From positions 24,757-64,615 of the forward strand of contig CAJUDA010000019.1 in NCBI GenBank assembly GCA_910584875.1: DNA of 39,859 nucleotides, read 5' to 3'. Below, piece by piece: positions 8,196 through 17,428 of the stretch. This DNA is from an uncultured Eubacterium sp. Its GTDB lineage: Bacteria; Bacillota; Clostridia; Lachnospirales; Lachnospiraceae. Under the pieces are notes generated by a model. That model searched no databases. It saw nothing but the letters and a program-made list of their open reading frames with translations, and was not told where the DNA came from. Made by a program: the position numbers and the translations under genes. Position 1 is the first letter of the stretch, and every line of letters begins with the position of its first letter.

Positions 8196-11100
8196 ATGAG
8201 CGGATATGTAGAAGAATGTAAAAGGAAACCGGTAGGGCTGTATCATCCGGATTTTGAACATGATAACTGCGGGATCGGTGCCATCGTCAATATTAAAGGC
8301 AGAAGAACCCATGATACGGTAAAAAATGCGCTGGAGATCGTTGCGAATCTTGAACACCGCGCCGGTAAGGACGGCGAGGGAAAGACCGGGGACGGCGTCG
8401 GGATCCTGCTGCAGATTTCCCATAAATTTTTCAGCAGGGTAGCAAAGGAGATGGGGATTGATATCGGAGAGGAGAGGGAATATGGTGTCGGTATGTTTTT
8501 CTTTCCCCAGGATGAATTTAAGCGGAATCAGGCAAAGAAAATGTTTGAGACGATCATAGAAAAAGAAGATATGGAGTTTCTTGGCTGGCGTCAGGTTCCG
8601 ATCGCACCGGATATTCTGGGCAAGCGCGCTGTAGACTGTATGCCGTATATCATGCAGTGCTTTGTCAAAAAACCCAAAAAAACAGAGAAGGGACTTGATT
8701 TTGACCGCAAGCTCTACATTGCCCGCCGTGTATTTGAGCAGTCCAACGAAAATACGTATGTGGTTTCTCTCTCTTCCCGTACGATCGTCTACAAGGGAAT
8801 GTTTTTAGTGTCCCAGCTGAGACTTTTTTTTGATGATCTGCAGGATGTAAATTATGAGTCAGCGATCGCCATCGTTCACTCCCGTTTTTCCACGAATACC
8901 CAGCCGAGCTGGCAGCGCGCCCATCCCAACCGTTTTATCGTCCACAATGGCGAGATCAATACAATACTGGGAAATGCAGACAAGATGCTTGCCAGAGAGG
9001 AGACGATGGAGTCGGAGCAGCTAAAGAAAGAGCTGCACAAGGTTCTGCCTGTCATCAATTCCGAAGGTTCGGATTCTGCGATGCTGGACAATACACTGGA
9101 ATTCCTTGTGATGAGTGGGATGGATCTTCCTCTTGCTGTGATGATCACGATCCCGGAGCCATGGGAAAACAACCGTTATATCAGCGATACCAAGAAAGAT
9201 TTCTATCAGTATTATGCCACCATGATGGAGCCGTGGGACGGACCGGCTTCCATACTGTTCTCGGACGGTGATCTGGTGGGCGCTGTGCTGGACCGCAATG
9301 GTCTGCGCCCATCCCGGTATTATATTACAGACGACGACCAGCTGATCCTCTCTTCCGAGGTAGGAGTAATGCCGATCAGCGAGGAGCATGTAGTGAAAAA
9401 GGACCGTCTGCGTCCGGGTAAGATGCTGCTTGTGGACACGGTAAAAGGGGAACTTGTTGATGATGATGTGCTGAAAGAAAAATATGCTTCGGCGCAGCCA
9501 TATGGCGAATGGCTGGACAGTCATCTTGTCAATCTGAAAGAGATCCACATCCCGAACCAGAAGATCCGTCATTATGAGGTGGAAGAGAGAAGAAGGCTGC
9601 AGAAGGCATTCGGCTATACGTATGAGGAAGTGAAAAATTCCATTCTTCCCATGGCAAAAAATGGCGGGGAACCGATCGCGGCAATGGGGCATGACAGCCC
9701 GCTTCCTGTCCTCAGCCGCCAGCCGCAGCCACTGTTTAACTATTTTCGTCAACGTTTTGCACAGGTGACAAATCCGCCGATCGATGCCATCCGTGAGGAG
9801 GTCGTCACTTCTACGACTATGTATATTGGAGAAGATGGCAATCTGCTTCAGGAAAAACCGGAAAACTGCCGGGTTCTGCAGATCCATAATCCGATCCTGA
9901 CTGATACCGATATCCTGAAGATCAAAAATATGGATGTGACGGGATTCCGGACGGCGGTGATCCCGATTACTTATTATAAAAATACATCGCTGGAAAAGGC
10001 GATCGACCGCCTGTATCTGGAGGCAGACCGTGCGTTCCGTGACGGGGTAAATATACTGATCCTCAGTGACCGGGGCGTGGATGAAAACCATGTGGCGATT
10101 CCGTCCCTGCTGGCGGTATCTGCCATGCAGCAGCATCTGGTGCGCACAAAGAAGCGGACCAGCATGGCGATGATCCTGGAGAGTGCAGAGCCTAGAGAGG
10201 TACACCATTTTGCTACTCTGCTTGGTTATGGCGCCAGTGCAGTCAATCCCTATCTTGCCCTGGATACCATTAAGCGTCTGATCGACAGTGACATGCTGGA
10301 TAAGGATTACTATGCGGCAGTTGATGATTACAATGCTGCGGTGCTCCATGGTATTGTGAAGATCGCATCCAAAATGGGAATTTCCACGATCCAGTCCTAT
10401 CAGGGTTCCAAAATATTTGAGGCCATCGGGATTTCCCGGGATGTAACTGAGAAATATTTTACCGATACGGTTTCCCGTATCGGCGGCATTACCTTAAAGG
10501 ATATTGAAGAGCAGGTGGAAGCACTGCATTCCAAAGCTTTTGATCCGCTGGAGCTGGGCGTGGATACAACGCTTGACAGTGTCGGGATCCACAAGTCCAG
10601 GAGTGGCAGGGAAGAACACCTGTACAATCCCAAAACGATCCATCTTCTGCAGCAGGCGACACAGAGAGGGGACTATAAGCTCTTCAAGGAATATTCAAAA
10701 GAAATCGACCGGGAGGACAGCTTTATGAACCTCCGCAGCCTTCTGGGCTTCCGTTTTCCGAAAAAAGGGATCCCATTGTCCCAGGTGGAGAGTGTGGACA
10801 GTATCGTGAAGCGGTTTAAGACAGGCGCTATGTCTTATGGGTCTATTTCCCAGGAGGCACATGAGACACTTGCCATCGCCATGAACCGCCTGCATGGTAA
10901 ATCGAACAGCGGTGAGGGAGGAGAGAGTCTGGAGCGCCTTGCCTCGGTGAAGGACAAGATAAACCGCTGCTCGGCGATCAAACAGGTGGCATCCGGGCGT
11001 TTTGGCGTTACCTCCCACTATCTGGTCAGTGCAAAGGAGATCCAGATCAAGATGGCACAGGGTGCGAAGCCGGGAGAGGGCGGGCATCTGCCGGGCGGCA

Positions 11101-12761
11101 AGGTATATCCATGGATTGCGAAAACAAGGCTCTCCACACCGGGCGTATCTCTGATCTCGCCACCGCCTCATCATGATATCTATTCGATTGAGGACCTGGC
11201 ACAGCTGATCTACGATCTCAAAAATGCCAATACAAATGCACGAATTTCCGTGAAACTGGTGTCTGAGTCCGGTGTCGGGACAGTAGCGGCAGGAGTGGCA
11301 AAGGCTGGTGCCGGGGTAATACTGATCTCTGGTTATGACGGCGGAACCGGGGCGGCGCCCTCCAGTTCCATCCACAATGCCGGTCTTCCCTGGGAGCTTG
11401 GTCTCGCTGAGACACATCAGACGCTGATGATGAACGGGCTCCGTTCCAAAGTGGTGATCGAGGCTGACGGAAAGCTGATGACCGGGCGCGACGTCCTGGT
11501 GGCAGCACTGCTTGGCGCAGAGGAATTCGGTTTTGCCACAGCGCCTCTTGTGACGATGGGCTGTGTGATGATGCGTGTCTGCAATCTGGATACCTGTCCG
11601 GTGGGCGTGGCGACACAGAATCCAGAGCTTCGGAAGCGGTTCCGGGGCAAACCGGAATACGTGGAAAATTTTATGCGCTTCATCGCAGAAGAACTGCGTG
11701 AACTGATGGCAAAGCTTGGTGTAAAGAAGCTGGATGATCTGATCGGACGTTCGGATCTGCTGAAAGTACGGGATGAACTGGCCGGAGACGAGAGGATGGG
11801 TAAGATCGATCTCTCGCCGATCATAGAAAATCCGTTTATCCATGATAAAAAGAGGATATTTAATGAAAAAGATGCCTATAACTTTAAGTTAAATAAGACG
11901 ATTGATGAGAGAGTGTTCCTGAAAAAATTTGCCGGAGCGCTGGATACGGGAGAAAAGACACAGATCAGCGCCAGGGTATCCAATATTGACCGCGCTCTCG
12001 GTACGATCCTGGGGGCAGAGATCACAAGAAAGCTCGGCGATGAAGTGGAACCGGATACCTTTACCGCCGTGTGCAGTGGAAGCGGCGGTCAGAGCTTCGG
12101 GGCCTTTATCCCGAGAGGGCTTACCCTGAAGCTGGAGGGCGACAGCAATGATTATTTTGGCAAGGGGCTGTCTGGCGGCAAACTCATTGTCTATCCGCCC
12201 GGGAATGTGCAGTACAATGCCGGAGAAAATATTATCATTGGCAATGTTGCGCTGTATGGCGCTACCAGTGGCGAGGCCTATATCAATGGATTGGCAGGAG
12301 AGCGTTTCTGTGTCCGCAATTCAGGTGCCTGTGCCGTTGTAGAAGGCGTCGGGGACCACGGCTGCGAATATATGACGGGCGGCTGTGTGGTCATCCTTGG
12401 TCCGACCGGAAAGAACTTTGCCGCCGGTATGAGCGGCGGGATCGCCTATGTGCTGGATGAAAAGAGTGACCTGTACCTGAAATTAAATAAAGAACTGGTC
12501 TCCTCCAATTCCATATCGGATAAATATGATGTCGTGCAGTTAAAGGAAATGATCACGGCACATGTAGAGGCAACCGGCTCAGAGCGGGGCAGGGAGATTC
12601 TGGAGAACTTTAGTGAATACCTTCCGAAGTTCAAGAAGATCATACCACATGATTATCAGGCAATGCTGCAGCAGATCGCTCTTGCCGAAGAAAAAGGCAT
12701 GAGTAATGAGCAGGCACAGATTGAGGCATTCTATCAGCTTCAGAATAAAAAAGCGAACTGA
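8196..12761 (+). CDS. gltB: glutamate synthase large subunit
   Basis: The large (alpha) subunit of glutamate synthase transfers the amide nitrogen of glutamine to 2-oxoglutarate, giving two glutamates. The 1521-residue length matches the family. The N-terminal class-II amidotransferase has its nucleophile Cys25 in D-N-C-G-I-G-A; about 24 residues would be removed by processing. The central and FMN domains contain G-E-G-G-E-S and K-P-G-E-G-G-H-L-P-G-G-K-V. The 3Fe-4S cysteines lie in CVMMRVCNLDTCPVGVATQ, and the GXGXG beta-helix domain closes the protein. It forms an operon with gltD 40 bases downstream. Confidence 0.98.
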   Translation: MSGYVEECKRKPVGLYHPDFEHDNCGIGAIVNIKGRRTHDTVKNALEIVANLEHRAGKDGEGKTGDGVGILLQISHKFFSRVAKEMGIDIGEEREYGVGMFFFPQDEFKRNQAKKMFETIIEKEDMEFLGWRQVPIAPDILGKRAVDCMPYIMQCFVKKPKKTEKGLDFDRKLYIARRVFEQSNENTYVVSLSSRTIVYKGMFLVSQLRLFFDDLQDVNYESAIAIVHSRFSTNTQPSWQRAHPNRFIVHNGEINTILGNADKMLAREETMESEQLKKELHKVLPVINSEGSDSAMLDNTLEFLVMSGMDLPLAVMITIPEPWENNRYISDTKKDFYQYYATMMEPWDGPASILFSDGDLVGAVLDRNGLRPSRYYITDDDQLILSSEVGVMPISEEHVVKKDRLRPGKMLLVDTVKGELVDDDVLKEKYASAQPYGEWLDSHLVNLKEIHIPNQKIRHYEVEERRRLQKAFGYTYEEVKNSILPMAKNGGEPIAAMGHDSPLPVLSRQPQPLFNYFRQRFAQVTNPPIDAIREEVVTSTTMYIGEDGNLLQEKPENCRVLQIHNPILTDTDILKIKNMDVTGFRTAVIPITYYKNTSLEKAIDRLYLEADRAFRDGVNILILSDRGVDENHVAIPSLLAVSAMQQHLVRTKKRTSMAMILESAEPREVHHFATLLGYGASAVNPYLALDTIKRLIDSDMLDKDYYAAVDDYNAAVLHGIVKIASKMGISTIQSYQGSKIFEAIGISRDVTEKYFTDTVSRIGGITLKDIEEQVEALHSKAFDPLELGVDTTLDSVGIHKSRSGREEHLYNPKTIHLLQQATQRGDYKLFKEYSKEIDREDSFMNLRSLLGFRFPKKGIPLSQVESVDSIVKRFKTGAMSYGSISQEAHETLAIAMNRLHGKSNSGEGGESLERLASVKDKINRCSAIKQVASGRFGVTSHYLVSAKEIQIKMAQGAKPGEGGHLPGGKVYPWIAKTRLSTPGVSLISPPPHHDIYSIEDLAQLIYDLKNANTNARISVKLVSESGVGTVAAGVAKAGAGVILISGYDGGTGAAPSSSIHNAGLPWELGLAETHQTLMMNGLRSKVVIEADGKLMTGRDVLVAALLGAEEFGFATAPLVTMGCVMMRVCNLDTCPVGVATQNPELRKRFRGKPEYVENFMRFIAEELRELMAKLGVKKLDDLIGRSDLLKVRDELAGDERMGKIDLSPIIENPFIHDKKRIFNEKDAYNFKLNKTIDERVFLKKFAGALDTGEKTQISARVSNIDRALGTILGAEITRKLGDEVEPDTFTAVCSGSGGQSFGAFIPRGLTLKLEGDSNDYFGKGLSGGKLIVYPPGNVQYNAGENIIIGNVALYGATSGEAYINGLAGERFCVRNSGACAVVEGVGDHGCEYMTGGCVVILGPTGKNFAAGMSGGIAYVLDEKSDLYLKLNKELVSSNSISDKYDVVQLKEMITAHVEATGSERGREILENFSEYLPKFKKIIPHDYQAMLQQIALAEEKGMSNEQAQIEAFYQLQNKKAN

Positions 12762-12801
12762 AAAGTGATTCCATCAGGCCAGAAAGAGAGGATGAAGAGA
12801 T

Positions 12802-14283
12802 ATGGGGAAACCGACTGGTTTTATCGAATATGAGAGACAGGGAAATGAAGAGAAAGCGCCGGAGGAGAGAATCCTGAATTTTGATGAATTTCACGTACCA
12901 ATGAGTGAAGAGGAACGACAGACGCAGGCGGCGCGCTGCATGGACTGCGGTGTTCCATTCTGCCAGTCCGGCATGATGATCGGCGGCATGGCGAGCGGCT
13001 GTCCGCTGAATAATCTGTGTCCCGAGTGGAATGAACTCCTGTACATGGGAAATTATGAACATGCCCTGGGGCGGCTGCTAAAGACCAATAATTTTCCTGA
13101 GTTTACGTCCCGGGTCTGTCCGGCTCCCTGCGAGGCTGCGTGTACCTGCGGGCTCAACGACGCTCCTGTCACTATTAAAGAGAATGAAAATGCCATTATT
13201 GAATATGGATATAAGCATGGACTGATGGAGCCCAGACCACCGAAAGTGCGCACCGGGAAGACAGTGGCAGTGATCGGATCCGGTCCTGCCGGACTGGCAG
13301 CGGCCGATCAGTTAAATAAGCGCGGTCACAGTGTCACTGTGTTTGAGAGGGAGGATCATCCGGGAGGACTTCTGATGTATGGGATCCCGAATATGAAGCT
13401 TGACAAATCTGTGATTGAACGTAAAATTAAAGTGATGGAAGCGGAGGGAGTTGTCTTCCGGGTTAATGTAAATGTCGGCGCAGACATAAAGGCAGAAGAG
13501 CTGCGGCAGAACTATGACCGTGTCATACTTGCCTGCGGCGCCTCCCATCCAAGAGATATCAAGGCGCCGGGCCGGGAGGCAGAAGGGATACATTTTGCTG
13601 TCGATTATCTGAAACGGGTGACGAAGCATCTCCGGGATCCGGAGTATACTGGTTATATCAATGCAAAGGGCAAAAATGTCATGGTGATCGGCGGCGGTGA
13701 TACCGGAAATGACTGTGTGGGTTCATCCATCCGCCAGGGAGCCAGAAGTGTGGTTCAGCTGGAGATGATGCCGAAGCCTCCGGCAGAGCGTGCAGAGACA
13801 AATCCGTGGCCGGAGTGGCCGAAGGTTCTCAAGACCGATTACGGTCAGCAGGAAGCGATCGCCGTCTTTGGCAGTGATCCCCGGGTCTATGAGACCACGG
13901 TGAAAGAATTTATCCCGGATGAAAAAGGAAAGCTCAGACAGGTGAAATGTGTCAGGCTGGCGTGGACGAAAGATGAAAAGACAGGCCGCATGGCTATGAG
14001 TGAAATCCCGGGCAGTGAGTATGTCATAGATGTGGATCTGGTATTTATCGCGGCAGGATTTCTTGGGTCAGAGGAATATGTGACAAAGGATTTTGGTGTG
14101 AAGCTGACAGAGCGGACAAATGTACAGACAAAAGCGGGAGAGTACCGGACGAATGTGAAGGATGTTTTTACTGCCGGAGATATGCACCGGGGACAGTCAC
14201 TGGTTGTCTGGGCGATCCGTGAAGGCAGGGAGGCAGCGAGGGCAGTCGACCAGGATCTGATGGGGTATACGAACTTGAATTAA
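12802..14283 (+). CDS. gltD: glutamate synthase small subunit
   Basis: The small (beta) subunit of glutamate synthase oxidises NAD(P)H and passes electrons to GltB through flavin and iron-sulfur centres. In 493 residues it shows the N-terminal cysteine-rich 4Fe-4S region (R-C-M-D-C-G-V-P-F-C and later CPAPCEAAC), the FAD-binding V-I-G-S-G-P-A-G-L near residue 155 and the NADPH-binding V-I-G-G-G-D-T-G near 295. The C-terminal T-A-G-D motif (F-T-A-G-D-M-H-R-G-Q-S) contacts FAD. ATG 12802 follows GAGAGGATGAAGAG. It lies directly after gltB and before glnA. Confidence 0.97.
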   Translation: MGKPTGFIEYERQGNEEKAPEERILNFDEFHVPMSEEERQTQAARCMDCGVPFCQSGMMIGGMASGCPLNNLCPEWNELLYMGNYEHALGRLLKTNNFPEFTSRVCPAPCEAACTCGLNDAPVTIKENENAIIEYGYKHGLMEPRPPKVRTGKTVAVIGSGPAGLAAADQLNKRGHSVTVFEREDHPGGLLMYGIPNMKLDKSVIERKIKVMEAEGVVFRVNVNVGADIKAEELRQNYDRVILACGASHPRDIKAPGREAEGIHFAVDYLKRVTKHLRDPEYTGYINAKGKNVMVIGGGDTGNDCVGSSIRQGARSVVQLEMMPKPPAERAETNPWPEWPKVLKTDYGQQEAIAVFGSDPRVYETTVKEFIPDEKGKLRQVKCVRLAWTKDEKTGRMAMSEIPGSEYVIDVDLVFIAAGFLGSEEYVTKDFGVKLTERTNVQTKAGEYRTNVKDVFTAGDMHRGQSLVVWAIREGREAARAVDQDLMGYTNLN

Positions 14284-14376
14284 AGGGAGCTGCGTAGCAG
14301 CGGTGCACAGTGAAGCTGGGCACTTTTACGAATGAAATGGCAGGGAGTGAACAGTAAAAGGAATGGAGGAAAAACT
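14284..14376 (+). promoter_or_regulatory. gltD-glnA intergenic leader with hairpins
   Basis: Two stem-loops are visible: GCTGC-GTA-GCAGC (about 14290-14302), then a GTGC/GCAC stem ending in TTTT (about 14304-14328). The second resembles a weak intrinsic terminator sitting before glnA, so readthrough from gltBD into glnA could be controlled here. The glnA ribosome site is GGAGG at 14365-14369. Confidence 0.4.
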
Positions 14377-15684
14377 ATGTCACATTATACGAGAGAAGAT
14401 ATTCTTGAGCTGATCGAAGAGGAGGATGTGGAGTTTATCCGTCTCCAGTTTACGGATTCTTTTGGCAATCTGAAAAATATGGCGGTCACGGCAAAGCAGA
14501 TTGATGTTATACTGGATAATCAATGTATGTTTGACGGGGCGGCGATCCATGGCTTTGACACGGCGCATGTGGATGAGCTTGTCCTGGTGCCGGACCTGGA
14601 TACGTTTACGATATTTCCATGGCGGCCCCAGAGGGGGAGGGTGGCACGGTTTATCTGTGATGTCCGCTACCCGGATGGAACGCCCTTTATGGCTGATTCC
14701 CGTTATATTCTCAAAGAAGTGGTACGACAGGCGGAGGAGGAAGGATATACCTTTAATGTAGGACCGGAATCCGAATTCTTTCTGTTTGATACGGCAGAGG
14801 ACGGATCGCCTACGGCGACTACCACAGAAAAAGGAGATTTCTTTGATATTGGTCCTGTCGATGCCGGGGAAAATGCGAGAAGGGATATTGTGCTTTCTCT
14901 GTCCGAGATGGGATTTGAGATGGAGTCCTCTTATCACTCCAATGAGGCGGCACAGCATCAGATTGACTTTAAGTTCAGCGACGGCGTCCATACAGCAGAT
15001 AATATTATGACGTTTAAACTGGCTGTCCGTACTGTGGCGAGAAGACACGGTCTTCATGCTACCTTTATGCCAAAGCCCAATTATGGCAGGAAGGGCTCCG
15101 GCATGTTCCTGAACCTTTTTCTCTGCAGGGACGGGAAGAATATATTCAGCGATCCGGAGGAAGACTATGGACTGAGCCGGACGGCATATCATTTTATGGC
15201 GGGTATCATGCAGCACATCAAGGGACTGACACTGATCAATAACCCGATCATCAATTCTTATAAGCGGCTTGTCCCGGGATATAATGCACCGGTCAATATC
15301 AGCTGGTCAAGGAAAAACCGTACTCCCCTGATGCGCATTACAAGTACCGGGAAGATGGGGCCCCGCATCGTCCTGAGAAGTCCGGACGGTGCCAGCAATC
15401 CTTATCTTGTTCTTGCCGGCTGTCTTGCCGCCGGACTGGAGGGGATCCGCAGGCAGATGGATCCGCCGGTCAGCCTGGATGAGGCATCCGCGGATACAAA
15501 TTTTGATATCCTTCCGCGCACACTGATGGAGGCGGTGCAGGAATTTGAGAAAGACAGTTTCCTTCACCATGTATTTGGTGAGCAGATGTCACAGATCATG
15601 ATCGCAAAGAAAAAAGAGGAGTGGAATAAGTTTTGCGAACAGGTGACCGCCTGGGAAGTCGAGAAATATCTGGATCGGATTTAG
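14377..15684 (+). CDS. glnA: glutamine synthetase, type I
   Basis: Glutamine synthetase condenses ammonia with glutamate using ATP. The 435-residue size suggests the GSI-alpha type without the adenylylation insert. Visible motifs are F-D-G-A-A-I-H-G-F (latch region), G-P-E-S-E-F-F-L-F (metal-ligand Glu), HQIDFKF, T-F-M-P-K-P-N-Y-G-R-K-G-S-G-M (ATP region; normally F-M-P-K-P) and P-G-Y-N-A-P-V-N-I-S-W-S. The start at 14377 follows GGAGGAAAAACT; an in-frame ATG at 14332 lacks a ribosome site. With gltBD it makes the complete GS-GOGAT ammonia assimilation route. Confidence 0.96.
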   Translation: MSHYTREDILELIEEEDVEFIRLQFTDSFGNLKNMAVTAKQIDVILDNQCMFDGAAIHGFDTAHVDELVLVPDLDTFTIFPWRPQRGRVARFICDVRYPDGTPFMADSRYILKEVVRQAEEEGYTFNVGPESEFFLFDTAEDGSPTATTTEKGDFFDIGPVDAGENARRDIVLSLSEMGFEMESSYHSNEAAQHQIDFKFSDGVHTADNIMTFKLAVRTVARRHGLHATFMPKPNYGRKGSGMFLNLFLCRDGKNIFSDPEEDYGLSRTAYHFMAGIMQHIKGLTLINNPIINSYKRLVPGYNAPVNISWSRKNRTPLMRITSTGKMGPRIVLRSPDGASNPYLVLAGCLAAGLEGIRRQMDPPVSLDEASADTNFDILPRTLMEAVQEFEKDSFLHHVFGEQMSQIMIAKKKEEWNKFCEQVTAWEVEKYLDRI

Positions 15685-15706
15685 TATAACGTATTATTTG
15701 TTATAC
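15684..15706. repeat. short inverted repeat after glnA
   Basis: GTATAAC (15684-15690) and GTTATAC (15700-15706) form a 7-bp dyad with a 9-base spacer. No T-run follows, so it is not a standard terminator; it could be an operator or RNA hairpin before the ANTAR gene. Confidence 0.5.
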
Positions 15707-15731
15707 AAGGGAGGAATCGGCTATTTTATGC

Positions 15732-16265
15732 ATGATCGTGGCGTTTTCCAAACTGGAAGATGCAAAAAAAATAAAAAATGCTTTGAACCGTAATGGATAT
15801 AATGATATACTAGCATGTAATAGCGCATCCCAGGTTATCGCTGCCGCCAATGAAAATGACGGCGGTATTGTGCTGTGTGGATACCGCCTGCCGGATATGC
15901 ATTACAGTGAACTGTATGGATATCTGCCGAGGGAGTACCAGATGCTTCTGGTAGCGTCCCCTGCCCGGCTGCAGGAATGTACATCCGGGGACATCCTGTG
16001 TCTTTCCATGCCGTTTCATATTAATGAGCTTGTCAATACGATTGAGACGATGATGCTGGACCAGAACCGCCGGCAGCGCAGGACGGGACCGGCACAGAGG
16101 AAACGTACCGAGAAGGAGCAGAGGATCATAGAGGATGCCAAACAGCTTCTTATGGAGAGGAACCATCTCTCAGAAAAGGAAGCTCACAAATACATACAAA
16201 AGCTTAGCATGGACAGCGGTAACAGTCTGGTGGAAACCGCTGAAATGATACTGGTTTTAGAGTAG
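15732..16265 (+). CDS. ANTAR-domain RNA-binding regulator with degenerate receiver
   Basis: This 177-residue protein has an N-terminal receiver-like domain and a C-terminal ANTAR domain (about residues 120-175: RTEKEQRIIEDAKQLLM, then L-S-E-K-E-A-H-K-Y-I). ANTAR proteins bind paired RNA hairpins and prevent transcription termination (NasT and EutV are known cases). In the receiver the expected acceptor reads V-L-C-G-Y-R-L-P-D-M, with Gly50 where Asp normally sits, so phosphorylation control is unlikely as in other pseudo-receivers. It lies between glnA and carA, pointing to glutamine or nitrogen control. The ribosome site AAGGGAGG is unusually far (17 bases) from ATG 15732. Confidence 0.88.
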   Translation: MIVAFSKLEDAKKIKNALNRNGYNDILACNSASQVIAAANENDGGIVLCGYRLPDMHYSELYGYLPREYQMLLVASPARLQECTSGDILCLSMPFHINELVNTIETMMLDQNRRQRRTGPAQRKRTEKEQRIIEDAKQLLMERNHLSEKEAHKYIQKLSMDSGNSLVETAEMILVLE

Positions 16266-16266
16266 C

Positions 16267-16296
16267 TCCATGGCGCCAACTTGAACCAGCCGTGGA
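16267..16296 (+). promoter_or_regulatory. hairpin upstream of carA
   Basis: CCATGGC (16268-16274) pairs with GCCGTGG (16289-16295) with one G.U, around a loop containing GCCAACTTGAACCA. The internal word GGCGCCAACTTGAACC resembles the leader of the lipoprotein gene (21684-21700). Function unknown. Confidence 0.35.
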
Positions 16297-16318
16297 ACTA
16301 AATCGAAGGGAGGATTAC

Positions 16319-17428
16319 ATGAAAGCATACCTGATACTGGAAGACGGAACGGTATTCACCGGTAAAAGCATAGGAAGTACCAGAGAAATGATCAGCGAGA
16401 TCGTATTCAATACTTCCATGACCGGATATCTGGAAGTCCTTACCGATCCCAGTTATGCGGGACAGGCAGTCGTGATGACATATCCGCTGATCGGCAATTA
16501 CGGGATCTGCCGTATGGATATGGAGGCGAAGGGGTCCCACACCGATGGATTTATCGTTCGGGAATTATCCCGGCTGGGCAGCAATTTCCGCAATGAGCAG
16601 AGTATCCAGGATTTTCTGACAGAGCAGGGGATTCCTGGTATTGAGGGCATTGATACCCGCGCCCTGACAAAAATCCTGAGAGAGAAGGGGACGATGAACG
16701 GTATGATCACGACGGCAGAGCCAGAAGATCTGGATGCCGTTCTTTCAAAAATTAAAGACTATTCCGTCCGGGGCGTTGTCCGTAAGGTGACGACAAAGGA
16801 AATGATTTCTTACAAACCGGGGGATCTCGATACAGATAGCAGCATTCCGGTGACAAAGAAGGTTGCTATTCTTGATGTGGGGACGAAATTCAATATCGCC
16901 AGATGTCTGCTGAAAAGGGGCTGTGAGGTCACCATTTATCCGGCGCAGACAAAGGCAGAAGAGATTCTGGCGGCAGAGCCGGACGGCATTATGCTGACGA
17001 ACGGTCCCGGAGATCCGAAGGAATGTACGGAAGTGATTGTAGAGCTGAAAAAGCTGTATCAGTCCGATGTTCCCATTTTTGCCATCTGTCTCGGACACCA
17101 GCTTATGGCTCTTGCCTGCGGCTGTGATACGGAAAAAATGAAATACGGACACCGGGGCGCCAACCATCCGGTGAAGGACCTGGAGACAGGGCGCGTATAT
17201 ATCTCTTCCCAGAACCACGGGTATGTGGTAAAGGAAGATTCGATCCCGGATGACGTGGCAGAACCGGCATTTGTCAATGTCAATGACGGGACGATCGAGG
17301 GACTTTCCTACAAAAATAAAAACATATTTACTGTGCAGTTCCACCCAGAAGCATGCAGTGGTCCAAAAGATTCCGAAGTGCTTTTTGACCGGTTTATCAA
17401 AATGATGGGAGGTGAGAAGGATGCCTAA
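16319..17428 (+). CDS. carA: carbamoyl-phosphate synthase small subunit
   Basis: CarA hydrolyses glutamine and channels ammonia to CarB for carbamoyl phosphate, used for pyrimidines and arginine. The 369-residue protein starts M-K-A-Y-L-I-L-E-D-G. It carries the N-terminal S-M-T-G-Y-x-E-V-L-T-D-P-S-Y block and a class-I amidotransferase domain with the nucleophile Cys in A-I-C-L-G-H-Q and the catalytic His/Glu in F-H-P-E-A. ATG 16319 is chosen because GGGAGG sits just before it; an ATG-less upstream extension is unsupported. It overlaps carB by 8 bases, indicating coupled translation and balanced subunits. Confidence 0.97.
   Translation: MKAYLILEDGTVFTGKSIGSTREMISEIVFNTSMTGYLEVLTDPSYAGQAVVMTYPLIGNYGICRMDMEAKGSHTDGFIVRELSRLGSNFRNEQSIQDFLTEQGIPGIEGIDTRALTKILREKGTMNGMITTAEPEDLDAVLSKIKDYSVRGVVRKVTTKEMISYKPGDLDTDSSIPVTKKVAILDVGTKFNIARCLLKRGCEVTIYPAQTKAEEILAAEPDGIMLTNGPGDPKECTEVIVELKKLYQSDVPIFAICLGHQLMALACGCDTEKMKYGHRGANHPVKDLETGRVYISSQNHGYVVKEDSIPDDVAEPAFVNVNDGTIEGLSYKNKNIFTVQFHPEACSGPKDSEVLFDRFIKMMGGEKDA

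Noticed and set aside
9021..10349. 442-codon open frame on the minus strand inside gltB
   Set aside because: It lies wholly within the conserved gltB frame, has no family resemblance or ribosome site, and its low-complexity, His/Arg-rich translation is typical of antisense shadows.
10741..10760. GGGCTTCCG match to the variable-repeat end, considered as a template repeat
   Set aside because: Only about ten bases match, and the site is ordinary gltB coding sequence with no A-for-variable-base pattern.
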